Shown here piece by piece: positions 46,473-55,546 of a stretch of DNA of 64,000 nt (positions within the stretch are counted from its first letter, which is position 1; each line of letters starts with the position of its first letter). Under the pieces are notes generated by a model that saw nothing but the letters and a program-made list of their open reading frames with translations, was not told the origin of the DNA and made no database searches. A program made the translations under genes and the position numbers. Origin of the DNA: Pedobacter punctiformis (GTDB taxonomy: Bacteria; Bacteroidota; Bacteroidia; Sphingobacteriales; Sphingobacteriaceae); NCBI RefSeq assembly GCF_027213715.1, contig NZ_JAPWGM010000006.1, positions 293,536 to 357,535 on the forward strand, in the 5' to 3' direction.

Positions 46473-49022
46473 ATGGAAGCAAAATTTTCACCACAGGTTA
46501 AAGATGTAATCTCTTTTAGTAGAGAGGAGGCCTTGCGTTTAGGGCACGATTACATTGGTACCGAACATTTATTGTTGGGCCTCATCCGCGAAGGCGATGG
46601 TATGGCCATAAAAATTCTACGATCTCTAGGGGTCGATACCGGTAAATTACGCCGCTCAATTGAAGATGCCGTTCGCGGTACTTCGAGTGTTACCGTTAAT
46701 TTAGGAAATATTCCTTTAACTAAACAGGCAGAAAAAGTTTTAAAGATTACATACTTAGAAGCTAAGATATTTAAAAGTGACTTAATTGGTACCGAACATT
46801 TATTGCTTTCGGTTTTGAGAGATGATGATAACATTGCTTCCCAGATTTTATTGCAATATGGCGTTACCTATGATGTTTTTAAACAGGAGGTAGAAGTGAA
46901 CAAAAACGGTTTCAGAGATGATATCTCTAATAGTGCCTCCACCGGAGGCGATGACGATTATCGCGAAGACGAAGCTTTTAGCACACCTAAGAAAGTTTCT
47001 GATATTAAATCGAAAACCCCTGTTTTAGATAACTTTGGTCGTGATTTAACAAAGGCCGCAGAAGAAGGTCGTTTAGACCCGATTGTTGGCCGTGAAAAAG
47101 AAATTGAGCGTGTTTCTCAAATCTTATCCCGTCGTAAAAAGAACAACCCGATCTTAATTGGAGAGCCTGGTGTTGGTAAATCAGCCATTGCTGAGGGTTT
47201 AGCCTTGCGCATTGTGCAACGTAAAGTATCACGTGTATTGTTTAATAAACGTGTGGTTACGCTGGATTTAGCTTCATTAGTAGCTGGTACAAAGTATCGT
47301 GGTCAGTTTGAAGAGCGTATGAAAGCCGTGATGAACGAGCTTGAAAAATCAACAGATGTGATCTTATTTATTGATGAGATTCACACCATTGTTGGTGCAG
47401 GTGGCGCATCGGGTTCTTTAGATGCTTCGAACATGTTTAAACCGGCATTGGCCAGGGGAGAAATTCAATGTATTGGTGCAACAACTTTAGATGAGTATCG
47501 CCAGTATATAGAAAAAGACGGTGCTTTAGACCGTCGTTTTCAAAAAGTAATGGTTGAGCCTGCTACGCCGGATGAAACCGTAGAAATTTTAACCCGTATC
47601 AAAGATAAGTACGAAGAGCATCATGGTGTAACCTACACTGATGAGGCAATTTTAGCCTGTGTAAGTTTAACATCACGTTACATTTCTGATCGTTTCTTAC
47701 CAGATAAAGCCATTGATGCTTTGGATGAAGCGGGGTCGAGAGTTCACTTAACCAATATCCATGTTCCTCAAAACATTATTGATATCGAAGCTAAAATTGA
47801 AGATATCAAGTTAGAGAAAAACAAGGTTGTTCGCAGTCAGAAATATGAAGAAGCAGCTAAACTGCGTGATACAGAGAAAAATTTAATTGAAGAATTAGAT
47901 AAAGCTAAAGCGGAGTGGGAAGCAGAAACCAAAACTAAACGTTACGAAGTATCAGAAGATAACGTAGCCGAGGTTGTGGCCATGATGACTGGTATTCCGG
48001 TACAACGTGTTGGGCAAACTGATAGCCAGAAGCTATTAAACATGTACGATAAAGTTGCAGAGAAAATTATTGGTCAGGACGATGCAATTAAGAAATTAAC
48101 CAAAGCGATTCAACGTACCAGAGCCGGATTAAAAGATCCTAAAAAACCAATTGGTTCATTTATTTTCTTAGGCCCTACAGGTGTTGGTAAAACTGAATTG
48201 GCAAAAGAGCTTGCACGTTTCATGTTTGACAGTGATGATTCACTGATTCAAATTGATATGAGTGAGTATATGGAGAAATTTGCAGTTTCACGTTTAGTGG
48301 GAGCGCCTCCGGGATACGTGGGTTATGAAGAAGGCGGACAGTTAACAGAGAAAGTTAGAAGAAAACCTTATGCTGTAATCTTATTGGATGAGATTGAAAA
48401 AGCGCATCCGGATGTATTCAATATTTTGTTGCAGGTTTTAGATGAAGGGCAATTAACAGATAGTTTAGGCCGTAAAGTTGATTTTAGAAATACAATCATC
48501 ATTATGACTTCAAATATTGGTGCCCGTCAATTGAAAGATTTTGGTCAGGGTGTTGGTTTCTCTACTTCAGCAAAAACCAATCAGGCCGAATCCCACAGTC
48601 GTGGTGTTATTGAAAGCGCCTTAAAACGTGCTTTTGCGCCTGAATTCTTAAACCGTGTTGATGATGTAGTGGTATTCAACAGTTTAGGTAAAGAAGAGAT
48701 TTTCAAAATTATCGATATTGAATTAAAAGCTTTATTCGGTCGTGTTCACAACTTAGGTTATGAAATTGCATTGACTGAAAATGCTAAAGATTATATTGCT
48801 GAAAAAGGTTTTGACAGTAATTTTGGTGCTCGTCCTTTAAAACGAGCCATCCAGAAATATTTGGAAGATCCAATTGCGGAAGAGATTTTGAAAGGCGAAT
48901 TGGCAGAAGGTGATGTTTTGGAAATCGATTATGACAAAACAACAGAGCTAATTTCTATTCATCATAAAAAAGGCGAATCTAAAAAAGAAGAGTCTAAAGA
49001 AGAAGATTCTTCAAACAAATAA
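46473..49022 (+). CDS. clpC: ATP-dependent Clp protease ATP-binding subunit ClpC
   Basis: A 849-residue AAA+ unfoldase that feeds ClpP. Residues 1-145 are the two Clp N-repeats (FSREEALRLGHDYIGTEHLL and the related copy SDLIGTEHLLLSVLRDDDN). The first AAA domain has Walker A GEPGVGKSAIAEGL and VILFIDEIHTIVGAG; a UVR-type middle segment (SQKYEEAAKLRDTEKNLIEE) follows; the second AAA domain has GPTGVGKTELAKELA and VILLDEIEKAHPDVF. The C-terminus is a charged tail (KKGESKKEESKEEDS). Length and middle segment mark it as ClpC rather than ClpA or ClpB. Confidence 0.96.
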   Translation: MEAKFSPQVKDVISFSREEALRLGHDYIGTEHLLLGLIREGDGMAIKILRSLGVDTGKLRRSIEDAVRGTSSVTVNLGNIPLTKQAEKVLKITYLEAKIFKSDLIGTEHLLLSVLRDDDNIASQILLQYGVTYDVFKQEVEVNKNGFRDDISNSASTGGDDDYREDEAFSTPKKVSDIKSKTPVLDNFGRDLTKAAEEGRLDPIVGREKEIERVSQILSRRKKNNPILIGEPGVGKSAIAEGLALRIVQRKVSRVLFNKRVVTLDLASLVAGTKYRGQFEERMKAVMNELEKSTDVILFIDEIHTIVGAGGASGSLDASNMFKPALARGEIQCIGATTLDEYRQYIEKDGALDRRFQKVMVEPATPDETVEILTRIKDKYEEHHGVTYTDEAILACVSLTSRYISDRFLPDKAIDALDEAGSRVHLTNIHVPQNIIDIEAKIEDIKLEKNKVVRSQKYEEAAKLRDTEKNLIEELDKAKAEWEAETKTKRYEVSEDNVAEVVAMMTGIPVQRVGQTDSQKLLNMYDKVAEKIIGQDDAIKKLTKAIQRTRAGLKDPKKPIGSFIFLGPTGVGKTELAKELARFMFDSDDSLIQIDMSEYMEKFAVSRLVGAPPGYVGYEEGGQLTEKVRRKPYAVILLDEIEKAHPDVFNILLQVLDEGQLTDSLGRKVDFRNTIIIMTSNIGARQLKDFGQGVGFSTSAKTNQAESHSRGVIESALKRAFAPEFLNRVDDVVVFNSLGKEEIFKIIDIELKALFGRVHNLGYEIALTENAKDYIAEKGFDSNFGARPLKRAIQKYLEDPIAEEILKGELAEGDVLEIDYDKTTELISIHHKKGESKKEESKEEDSSNK

Positions 49023-49027
49023 GAGAA

Positions 49028-49058
49028 AGCTCCCGGTGAAAATCGGGAGCTTTTTTTT
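49028..49058 (+). terminator. Terminator after clpC
   Basis: AGCTCCCG / CGGGAGCT stem followed by eight T residues. Confidence 0.92.
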
Positions 49059-49158
49059 ACTGAAAATAGTTGAAAGATGTTCTTCATTAAATTATTTCCG
49101 GAAGAAAATCAGTCATTTATTAAATTACCCGTAATTTAGGGATAACAAATCCCTTGTT

Positions 49159-49665
49159 ATGAAATTCATCCTAGCCCCAATGATCTGCATAGCGGCATGC
49201 TTTGCATTATCATGTAAAAAAGCAAGTAATCCAGAGGTTGTCAATCCCGATAACGCTGTTCTTACTAATATAAATAACGATTTATTGTTGAAATTGGTTA
49301 ATGATACCCGTGCTGCGGGATGTAATTGTGGTACAACGGTTATGCCGCCCGTGGCTACGCTTTCATGGAATAATATATTGGCTTCGGCTGCTATAAGTCA
49401 CAGTAAAGATATGGCCAATAAAAATGCCCTGACGCACGATTCATCTGATGGAAAAAATACGGGAGAACGCCTAACAGCCTTCGGCTATAAGTGGGTGGCT
49501 TACTCAGAGAATATTGCACAAGGCCAAACTACAGAACAGCAGGTTTTTAACGATTGGATTAAAAGTGAAGGGCATTGTAAAAACATAATGAGTGCCCTGG
49601 TAACGGAGATGGGTGCCGCCAGGCAAGGTACATATTGGACACAAGATTTTGGAAAGCATTATTAA
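49159..49665 (+). CDS. CAP/SCP-domain lipoprotein
   Basis: A 168-residue predicted lipoprotein: signal peptide with lipobox ending ALSC, cysteine at residue 19. The CAP domain carries the expected conserved residues: H81 in SAAISHSKDMA, E117 in SENIAQG, and H139 in SEGHCKNIM, with E150 in TEMG. Cysteines at 55, 57 and 140 probably form a disulfide. CAP proteins are secreted and their roles vary; in bacteria most are uncharacterised. It is an independent gene between terminators. Confidence 0.87.
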   Translation: MKFILAPMICIAACFALSCKKASNPEVVNPDNAVLTNINNDLLLKLVNDTRAAGCNCGTTVMPPVATLSWNNILASAAISHSKDMANKNALTHDSSDGKNTGERLTAFGYKWVAYSENIAQGQTTEQQVFNDWIKSEGHCKNIMSALVTEMGAARQGTYWTQDFGKHY

Positions 49666-49686
49666 TGCTACAAATAATGTAGCATT
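49664..49686 (+). terminator. Hairpin overlapping the CAP gene stop
   Basis: Perfect nine-base stem AATGCTACA / TGTAGCATT with loop AATAA, directly at the stop codon. The downstream T run is weak, so termination is likely but not certain. Confidence 0.5.
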
Positions 49687-50020
49687 ATTTCGTTTTAATT
49701 TGAATTAATTTTAGCACAAACGTTTGTCTTTGCTTTTTTATTTACGCACTTTGTTAGCTTGTTTTCTACGCTTTGCGGGCACATATTACCCAATATAAAA
49801 GTGATTTAGGTATTACTCGAAGATAAATTTATCAAAACTTTATTTTATGCAGTTTTTTCATGATTTACACTTTAATGAAACTTCTTTATTTTTCGAATAT
49901 AACCAAATCAGAACCTATAATAATGGCTTAATCAAACGTTTGTTCGCACTTTTTTTATTTTACTTTTGGGTTCAATTGTTAGTTTAGTTCTCAATCTAAC
50001 TAATCAATAAACCTAAATTT
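49687..50020 (+). other. Gene-free region before the zincin gene
   Basis: About 330 bases without a convincing gene. It contains two copies of the palindrome CAAACGTTTG (49717-49726 and 49933-49942), both followed by T, 88 and 304 bases ahead of the next start. They may be operator sites. Confidence 0.4.
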
Positions 50021-51658
50021 ATGAAAAAAATTATTAATTTATTACTGCTCGCAGGTATAATCATATCTGGTTGTAAAAAGGGAAATATTCAAACTGAGCC
50101 AGAAACAATGAGGGCTGGTGGTATTTCTGCAGTGTCTTTGGCTTCCGGTCCTCCAATGGGTACTTTCACCTCTGACAAATCGAGAAACCTTAATGTAGTT
50201 TATTTTGTACCCAATGATGTGAGCCCGATTTTAAACTATCAAAGCCGGTTAAGTTCGTTAATGATTTGGGTACAGGATTGGTACAAAGCTCAAATGACCC
50301 AGAATGGCTATACCGATAAAACATTTGGTTTGTTTACAGATGCAAACAGAACTAATGTGAAAATTGTTACTATTTACGGAACAAAAGGAAAAGCAGACTA
50401 TACTTATGCTGGTCAAGGGGCAAATAATGTTATGGCAGAAGTAAATAGTTACTTTGCTGCCCACCCTGAAGATAAAACCAGTGATCACTCTTTGGTAATT
50501 TTACCTCGCTATGAAATAAAAGCGGACGGTAGTCCAACTGGCGGACCATTTTTCGGAACCGGTAAATGGTGTTTTGCTTTAGATTATGAAGAAATGGATA
50601 TTGCAAACTTGGGTAAAACGGATGCAGTAGGTTACCGTTTTAGCGTTTGGTTTGGCGGCATGGTGCACGAACTTGGGCATGGATTAAATTTACCGCACAA
50701 TTGTCAAAAGGTTTCTGAGAATAACGATCCTAATAAAGGCATGGCCCTAATGTGGGCAGGAAATGGAACGTTAGGTAAGTCACCAACCTTTTTAACAGCC
50801 GCAGATGCAGCTACCTTAAACGCAAATCAAATCTTTAATAACGATACACAAACTTATTATGGAGCCGTAGCTGCCGACATAACAAAAATACATGCTGATT
50901 ATTCTGCTGCAAAACAAGCTATTGTGCTTTCCGGAAGATTTAGTGCCGCTGTAAAAGTGAATAGTATTCTTTACTACAATGACCCTAATGTTAATAATGA
51001 AGGAACAGGTGGAGGCCATGATTATAATGCGGTTACCTGGGAGTCTAAAACAATAGGTACGGATAGTTTTTATGTTGAAATGCCCGTTAGTGAATTTAAA
51101 TATAAGGACGGTAGCCCGTATGAGTTGAGAGTAAAATTGGTTCATGAAAATGGAACAATTAACGAAAGAACGTATAACTATACTTTTGTAAATAATATTC
51201 CCGTGCTTACTTTTTCTTCTAAAAATGAGTTCAGCAAACAAGGTTGGTCTATCGCTTCGTTCAGTTCAGAAGAAACATCAGGAGAAGGCGCTATAAACGG
51301 ACGAGCCAGTACTTTAATTGATGGAAATGCATCTACTTACTGGCACTCAAGATGGAAAGGAGTAATTGCAACTTATCCGCATGAAATTGTAGTAGATATG
51401 GCGGCTGTAAAAAATTTACAGGGCATAAGCTTAACCCAAAGAAGTTCTTTGCAAAGGGCGGTTAAAAATTTAGAAATATTAACAAGTACAGATGGAATAA
51501 GCTTTACATCGGCAGGTAATTATATTGCTGCAAATTCAAATAAAGTTCAATATTTTGATTTTCCAGCCAGTAAATCCGCCAGATATTTTAAAATAATTGC
51601 TAATTCAGCATACGATGGTTCGCAGTATGTGGCTATTGCAGAATTGGGCGCTTTCTAG
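50021..51658 (+). CDS. Zincin-type metalloprotease lipoprotein with discoidin domain
   Basis: A 545-residue predicted surface or periplasmic lipoprotein: lipobox ending ISGC, cysteine at residue 18. The zinc motif HELGHGLNLPH (H216, E217, H220, H226) follows the metzincin pattern HExxHxxGxxH but with Asn in the glycine position; MALMWAG about 20 residues later could be the Met-turn. Residues about 290-395 look like an Ig-like domain, and about 405-545 like a coagulation factor 5/8 C (discoidin) domain (GNASTYWHSRWKG, ARYFKIIANSAYDGSQYVA). A host or environmental glycoprotein substrate is plausible but unproven. Confidence 0.8.
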   Translation: MKKIINLLLLAGIIISGCKKGNIQTEPETMRAGGISAVSLASGPPMGTFTSDKSRNLNVVYFVPNDVSPILNYQSRLSSLMIWVQDWYKAQMTQNGYTDKTFGLFTDANRTNVKIVTIYGTKGKADYTYAGQGANNVMAEVNSYFAAHPEDKTSDHSLVILPRYEIKADGSPTGGPFFGTGKWCFALDYEEMDIANLGKTDAVGYRFSVWFGGMVHELGHGLNLPHNCQKVSENNDPNKGMALMWAGNGTLGKSPTFLTAADAATLNANQIFNNDTQTYYGAVAADITKIHADYSAAKQAIVLSGRFSAAVKVNSILYYNDPNVNNEGTGGGHDYNAVTWESKTIGTDSFYVEMPVSEFKYKDGSPYELRVKLVHENGTINERTYNYTFVNNIPVLTFSSKNEFSKQGWSIASFSSEETSGEGAINGRASTLIDGNASTYWHSRWKGVIATYPHEIVVDMAAVKNLQGISLTQRSSLQRAVKNLEILTSTDGISFTSAGNYIAANSNKVQYFDFPASKSARYFKIIANSAYDGSQYVAIAELGAF

Positions 51659-51681
51659 ATTATTTATTTTTGTTTTTAGGT

Positions 51682-51720
51682 AGAGAAGCCTGGTTCGAAA
51701 GAACCGGGTTTTCTCTTTTT
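51682..51720. terminator. Bidirectional terminator between the zincin and PA0069-type genes
   Basis: GAGAAGCCTGGTTC / GAACCGGGTTTTCTC imperfect stem with a GAAA loop and T runs on the + side. Confidence 0.8.
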
Positions 51721-52783
51721 AAAATAAAGTCATTTGTGAACCGGGTATTTTAAAGAGGCTGTGATTTAGATGAATTTCTTTAACATTTAAGCCATTCAAC
51801 CTGCAATGTAGCCTAAAGTTATCCCTGATCATTTGTGAGATGTTTCCGTCACCCCGCATCCGGTCTCCAAAACGGCTGTCATTTACACTTCCACCGTGGC
51901 AACTTTGAATCATGTGCCAGACTTTATCAAATCGGTCCGGAAAATTTTTTCTTAACCAGTCTTCGAATATAGGACCGATTGCCCCATTTAGTCTGACAAC
52001 AGTATAACCTGCCTTTATTGCACCAGCCTGAGCAACCGCTTTTAAAACTGCCGGTATCTCGTGATCACTTAAACCGGGTACAAGTGGGGCAACCATTACC
52101 CCGATGGGAATGTTGAGCTTACTTAGTTCTTCTACCACTTTGAGCCTTTGTTTTGCTGTTGTTGTTCGGGGTTCCATGGCTTGCCGCAAACTTTCGTTTA
52201 AGCTGTTAATGGATAAATAAACCATACACAGATTTAATTTGGCCATTTCCTGTAAAATATCCTGATCCCTTAGGATTAAAGAATTCTTGGTAATCATGCC
52301 AATGGGCTGTTTATATTCCAGCGCAATTTCTAAAAGTTGACGGGTAAGCTTAAATTTTCTTTCTGCAGGCTGATAACAGTCTGTATTTCCAGATAAAGAA
52401 ATGGTGGTTGCATCCCAGCCTTTTTTCTCCAGAAATTTTTTGAAAAGGGCAGGGGCATCTTTTTTAACAATAATTTTTCTTTCAAAATCTAAACCAGCAC
52501 TATAACCCCAATATTGATGTGCATTTCTGGCATAACAATAAGTACAGCCATGTTCACAACCTTGATAAGGATTTAATGAATAAGCCATGCCTACATCCGG
52601 ACTTTCAACTTTGTTGACTATTGTTTTAGAATTTTCGAATAAAAAGGTTGTTTTATGATCACTTTCTTCCCAGTCATCAATACCTTCGATATGTTCCTTT
52701 ACATAATCATCTTTAAGAAATTTATTATGTGGATTAACCTGGGCACCCCGTCCTCTGAAATATTGTTTATCATCCTCAATCAT
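51719..52783 (-). CDS. PA0069-type radical SAM protein (SplB-like)
   Basis: A 354-residue iron-sulfur enzyme. The cluster motif is CEHGCTYCYARNAHQYWG, and LSGNTDCYQPAERKFKLTRQ is characteristic of the PA0069/SplB-related family. Other marks are GMITKNSLILRDQDIL and the C-terminal SRFGDRMRGDGNISQMIRDN. Function is not known; relatives include spore photoproduct lyase, and family members in Bacteroidota are, as I recall, often near error-prone polymerase genes. A perfect 11-base inverted repeat sits six bases upstream of the ATG, a candidate operator. Confidence 0.88.
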   Translation of the reverse strand: MIEDDKQYFRGRGAQVNPHNKFLKDDYVKEHIEGIDDWEESDHKTTFLFENSKTIVNKVESPDVGMAYSLNPYQGCEHGCTYCYARNAHQYWGYSAGLDFERKIIVKKDAPALFKKFLEKKGWDATTISLSGNTDCYQPAERKFKLTRQLLEIALEYKQPIGMITKNSLILRDQDILQEMAKLNLCMVYLSINSLNESLRQAMEPRTTTAKQRLKVVEELSKLNIPIGVMVAPLVPGLSDHEIPAVLKAVAQAGAIKAGYTVVRLNGAIGPIFEDWLRKNFPDRFDKVWHMIQSCHGGSVNDSRFGDRMRGDGNISQMIRDNFRLHCRLNGLNVKEIHLNHSLFKIPGSQMTLF

Positions 52784-52788
52784 ACTTT

Positions 52789-52815
52789 AAAATTACTAAT
52801 ATTTTTAGTAATTTT
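52789..52815. promoter_or_regulatory. Perfect inverted repeat upstream of the PA0069-type gene
   Basis: Arms AAAATTACTAA (52789-52799) and TTAGTAATTTT (52805-52815) with a 5-base spacer, six bases from the start codon. It lacks a T run and precedes the gene, so it is more likely an operator than a terminator. Confidence 0.45.
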
Positions 52816-52941
52816 AGTTGATTGTTGAAAAAATGAATGAAATACCTACCCGGATTTTATTTTGGTTATTTGTGTTAAATATTGATAATCAAATATTTAG
52901 TTTCTATTTGTTGCGCGGGTATTTCAAATCATTGAATCTGA

Positions 52942-54174
52942 TTACTTTTTTAAGGGTACATAATCCATTGGCACCATATCTGCTACTTTCTCGTACGCCC
53001 AATAACCTTCAAAAAGAAGAGAACGGGAATCATAAATGCCGCCATTTTCATAGAAACGAACCGGCCCCTGCATTAAATTAATAACAGAAATTTCATTTTC
53101 GGGAATGTCCAGTGGTCTGAAAACCCAGAACCCTGTTTTTGAATAAGCCAAAGATTCTTTTTCTTTTGTGTACTGCACGCAAAGCGCATCGGTATAATTA
53201 AGCCACTTTAAATTTTGATTGTAATCATGTACCAATGTGTCTGTTAATAATTCAGCACGACTAAATTTGTCGATAGTTTTGGTCATTTCCTTTTGTTTTG
53301 TCCAAAAGGCAAGTAAAGCAGTATCAATTTTGCCTGCCGTTTTTCTAATGCCTGTTTTTTCCGGAAGGGTTCTGATTTTATTTAAATTTTCATTAATAAC
53401 TGCCTCAGGATATCGGTTAGGGTTAGGAATTTTAACCATTTTAGTTAGGATAAAACCTTCTTCCTTAATGTTATTGCGGTATAAAGATTTAAAAAAATGT
53501 TGTGAAGAACCATAGTAGGCAATTTCCCTATTGGCAATATATTTTTTCTTTTTTGCTGCGGAAGCATTTAGCTCTTCAAAAAATGGATGGCCCGAGTAAT
53601 AAATAATATGCGTTCTGCTGTTGTATTCGAAATTATCAAGCATGTACTTCAGTCGATAACCCAGCGCTTTATTTTCTACAATTAAAAACTCTGTGGTAGT
53701 TACCGTTAAAGTACTTTTGGTTGCGTCATAATCCACATTTAAAACCTGAGGATTCAATATTTTACATTGCAATGCATTTGGTGTTTTGCCAATAAAAAAT
53801 TCTTTAAACTGATTAATATACTTTGCCCGGTTAGGATCTGCCCGGATCACAACTTCACCAAGCTGAACCGTATTTTCTTTTAAAATTAAATCCAGCTGAA
53901 CCGATTTATCCGAAATAATTACACTTTTGGAATAGGGAAGGTATCCAACCATTTGAACCAGAATATCATAACTGCCAGGTTTTAGGTTAGAAATTTTAAA
54001 TTTACCATCATTATCGGCAACAGTTGATACCTTGTAGCCACTTAAATATACGCCAGCACCAGGTAAACTTTCCCTGTGATCTTTAACTGTACCACTAATT
54101 GTAAAGGTATTTTGAGCGAATGCATTAGTACCCACAATAATTAGAATGAGGGATAGCAAAAGGCTTTTAATCAT
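52942..54174 (-). CDS. CarboxypepD-like domain protein, tandem paralogue 1
   Basis: A 410-residue exported protein from the ATG at 54174 (MIKSLLLSLILIIVGTNAFAQ signal peptide, ending NAFAQ). Residues about 22-105 form a carboxypeptidase-regulatory beta-sandwich (FTISGTVKDHRESLPGAGVY). The remaining 300 residues belong to no domain I recognise: VVIRADPNRAKYINQFKEFF, NALQCKILNPQVLNVDYD, and a terminal GYWAYEKVADMVPMDYVP. No plug or barrel follows, unlike TonB receptors. It is a close relative of the next gene upstream (54269-55492). TACATTCG ends five bases before the ATG. Confidence 0.75.
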   Translation of the reverse strand: MIKSLLLSLILIIVGTNAFAQNTFTISGTVKDHRESLPGAGVYLSGYKVSTVADNDGKFKISNLKPGSYDILVQMVGYLPYSKSVIISDKSVQLDLILKENTVQLGEVVIRADPNRAKYINQFKEFFIGKTPNALQCKILNPQVLNVDYDATKSTLTVTTTEFLIVENKALGYRLKYMLDNFEYNSRTHIIYYSGHPFFEELNASAAKKKKYIANREIAYYGSSQHFFKSLYRNNIKEEGFILTKMVKIPNPNRYPEAVINENLNKIRTLPEKTGIRKTAGKIDTALLAFWTKQKEMTKTIDKFSRAELLTDTLVHDYNQNLKWLNYTDALCVQYTKEKESLAYSKTGFWVFRPLDIPENEISVINLMQGPVRFYENGGIYDSRSLLFEGYWAYEKVADMVPMDYVPLKK

Positions 54175-54268
54175 GAAAGCGAATGTAGCCAAAACGCTTA
54201 AGATTTATTAAAAACTAAAAGGATTTTTAACAAATTTAACATTTACGTAAGTCTTTATTTATATATCA

Positions 54269-55492
54269 TTATTTCCCCGGCGGAAGGTAGTCCATAGGAA
54301 CGCTGTCAGCAATTTTTTCCCATGCCCAGTAGCCTTCAAAAATCATTGACTTTGGATTATAAACGCCACCATTTTGATAAAAATACACTGGCATTTCAAC
54401 TGCATTAATTAACGATATCTGATAATCTGGAATATCAAGAGGTCTTGAGATCGAAACATTTAAAAGGTTAGCATAGGCTTGATCTTCCCGCTCTTTAGTA
54501 TAAATTACATATAAAACATCGGAGAAATTTAAATACTTAAGCACTTCATTTTGTTTATGAACGAGTGTATCAGGTGCTACAATTTCACGGCTAAGAACAG
54601 AAATACTTTTAGGTAATCTTTTCTTTTTGGCCCAGTAATTCAATGAATCATTATCCAGATTAATACGGGCACCATCTTTTAAGGTAGCGATACTGTATTT
54701 TTTTAGGTTTACCGAAATTAAACTATCAGATGGCCTTGCAGGATTTGGCACTTTACGAAGTTTATGCATAAGAAATCCTTCTTCTGTAGCTTTTCCATGA
54801 TATAAAGAGGTGAAAAAATGTTGTGCAGAGCCCTGATAAGCAGTTAGCCTTTTTTCAGCCCATTTTTTAATTTTACCTGCAGAACCTTTTAAATCTTCAT
54901 AATAAGGATAACCTTCATAATAAATAATCCTGGTTTTATAATTGTATTCGAAATTATTAACCAGGTATTTAATCCGGTAGCCTAATGCTTTATTTTCAAT
55001 AATTAAAAAATCGGTTGTTTTAACTTTTAGTGTTTGCTCTTCTTTATCATAGTCTACATATAAAATCTCCGGGTTTAAAATTTTGCACTGGGCAGCATTT
55101 GGCGTGGTACCAATAAAGTAATCTGTAAAAAGTCTAATATAGCCTTGCCGGTTAGGATCAGCAGTAATGGTTACTTCATTTAACTGAACAGAATTTTCTT
55201 CTAAATTAAGCTGAATATTAAGGTTTTTATCTGTAATAACGATATTTTTGTTGATCGCCTTATAGCCAATCATCTGAACCAGGATATCGTAATTGCCAGG
55301 TTTAAGACTTAAAGAAAAAATACCTGCATCATTTGTTGAAGTCGCAATTTTATAACCACTTACATAAACGCCTGCACCTGGCAAAACATGACCCTGTTTA
55401 TCTTTTATCGTTCCGCTTAGTATAAAACTTTGCTGAGCCAAAACACCTGTTGAAATATGAAAAAATAGAAATATAGAGAGAATTCTTTTCAT
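54269..55492 (-). CDS. CarboxypepD-like domain protein, tandem paralogue 2
   Basis: A 407-residue exported protein from the ATG at 55492 (MKRILSIFLFFHISTGVLAQ signal peptide). Domain layout is the same as that of the 52942-54174 gene: regulatory sandwich (FILSGTIKDKQGHVLPGAGV), then VTITADPNRQGYIRLFTDYF, NAAQCKILNPEILYVDYD and the terminal GYWAWEKIADSVPMDYLP. The two share many identical stretches and the same single conserved Cys in the QCKILNP motif, so they arose by tandem duplication. TATATTTG ends three bases before the ATG and overlaps a perfect inverted repeat. Confidence 0.75.
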   Translation of the reverse strand: MKRILSIFLFFHISTGVLAQQSFILSGTIKDKQGHVLPGAGVYVSGYKIATSTNDAGIFSLSLKPGNYDILVQMIGYKAINKNIVITDKNLNIQLNLEENSVQLNEVTITADPNRQGYIRLFTDYFIGTTPNAAQCKILNPEILYVDYDKEEQTLKVKTTDFLIIENKALGYRIKYLVNNFEYNYKTRIIYYEGYPYYEDLKGSAGKIKKWAEKRLTAYQGSAQHFFTSLYHGKATEEGFLMHKLRKVPNPARPSDSLISVNLKKYSIATLKDGARINLDNDSLNYWAKKKRLPKSISVLSREIVAPDTLVHKQNEVLKYLNFSDVLYVIYTKEREDQAYANLLNVSISRPLDIPDYQISLINAVEMPVYFYQNGGVYNPKSMIFEGYWAWEKIADSVPMDYLPPGK

Positions 55493-55495
55493 ACT

Positions 55496-55523
55496 CAAAT
55501 ATAAACTAATTTTTTAGTTTATA
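55496..55523. promoter_or_regulatory. Promoter box and inverted repeat before paralogue 2
   Basis: TATATTTG on the minus strand (55496-55503) three bases before the ATG, partly overlapping a perfect ten-base inverted repeat TATAAACTAA / TTAGTTTATA (55500-55509 and 55514-55523, TTTT spacer). It could be an operator or an AT-rich terminator for recN. Confidence 0.4.
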
Positions 55524-55546
55524 AAGTGCGTTAGTTTTTTGAAAAT

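Noticed and set aside
49700..49790. Weak resemblance (GTCTTTGCTTTT and nearby) to the region right of hairpin element A at 17.7 kb
   Set aside because: Shared words are short and AT-rich, and there is no outer stem or ACTAACTTTAA landmark.
51690..51705. GGTTCGAA-type sequence as a tRNA T-arm
   Set aside because: It is the loop of a terminator hairpin; no acceptor stem, anticodon arm or CCA context.
52818..53081. Plus-strand frame of 87 codons
   Set aside because: TTG start, extends antisense into the well-supported CarboxypepD-like gene; composition not protein-like.
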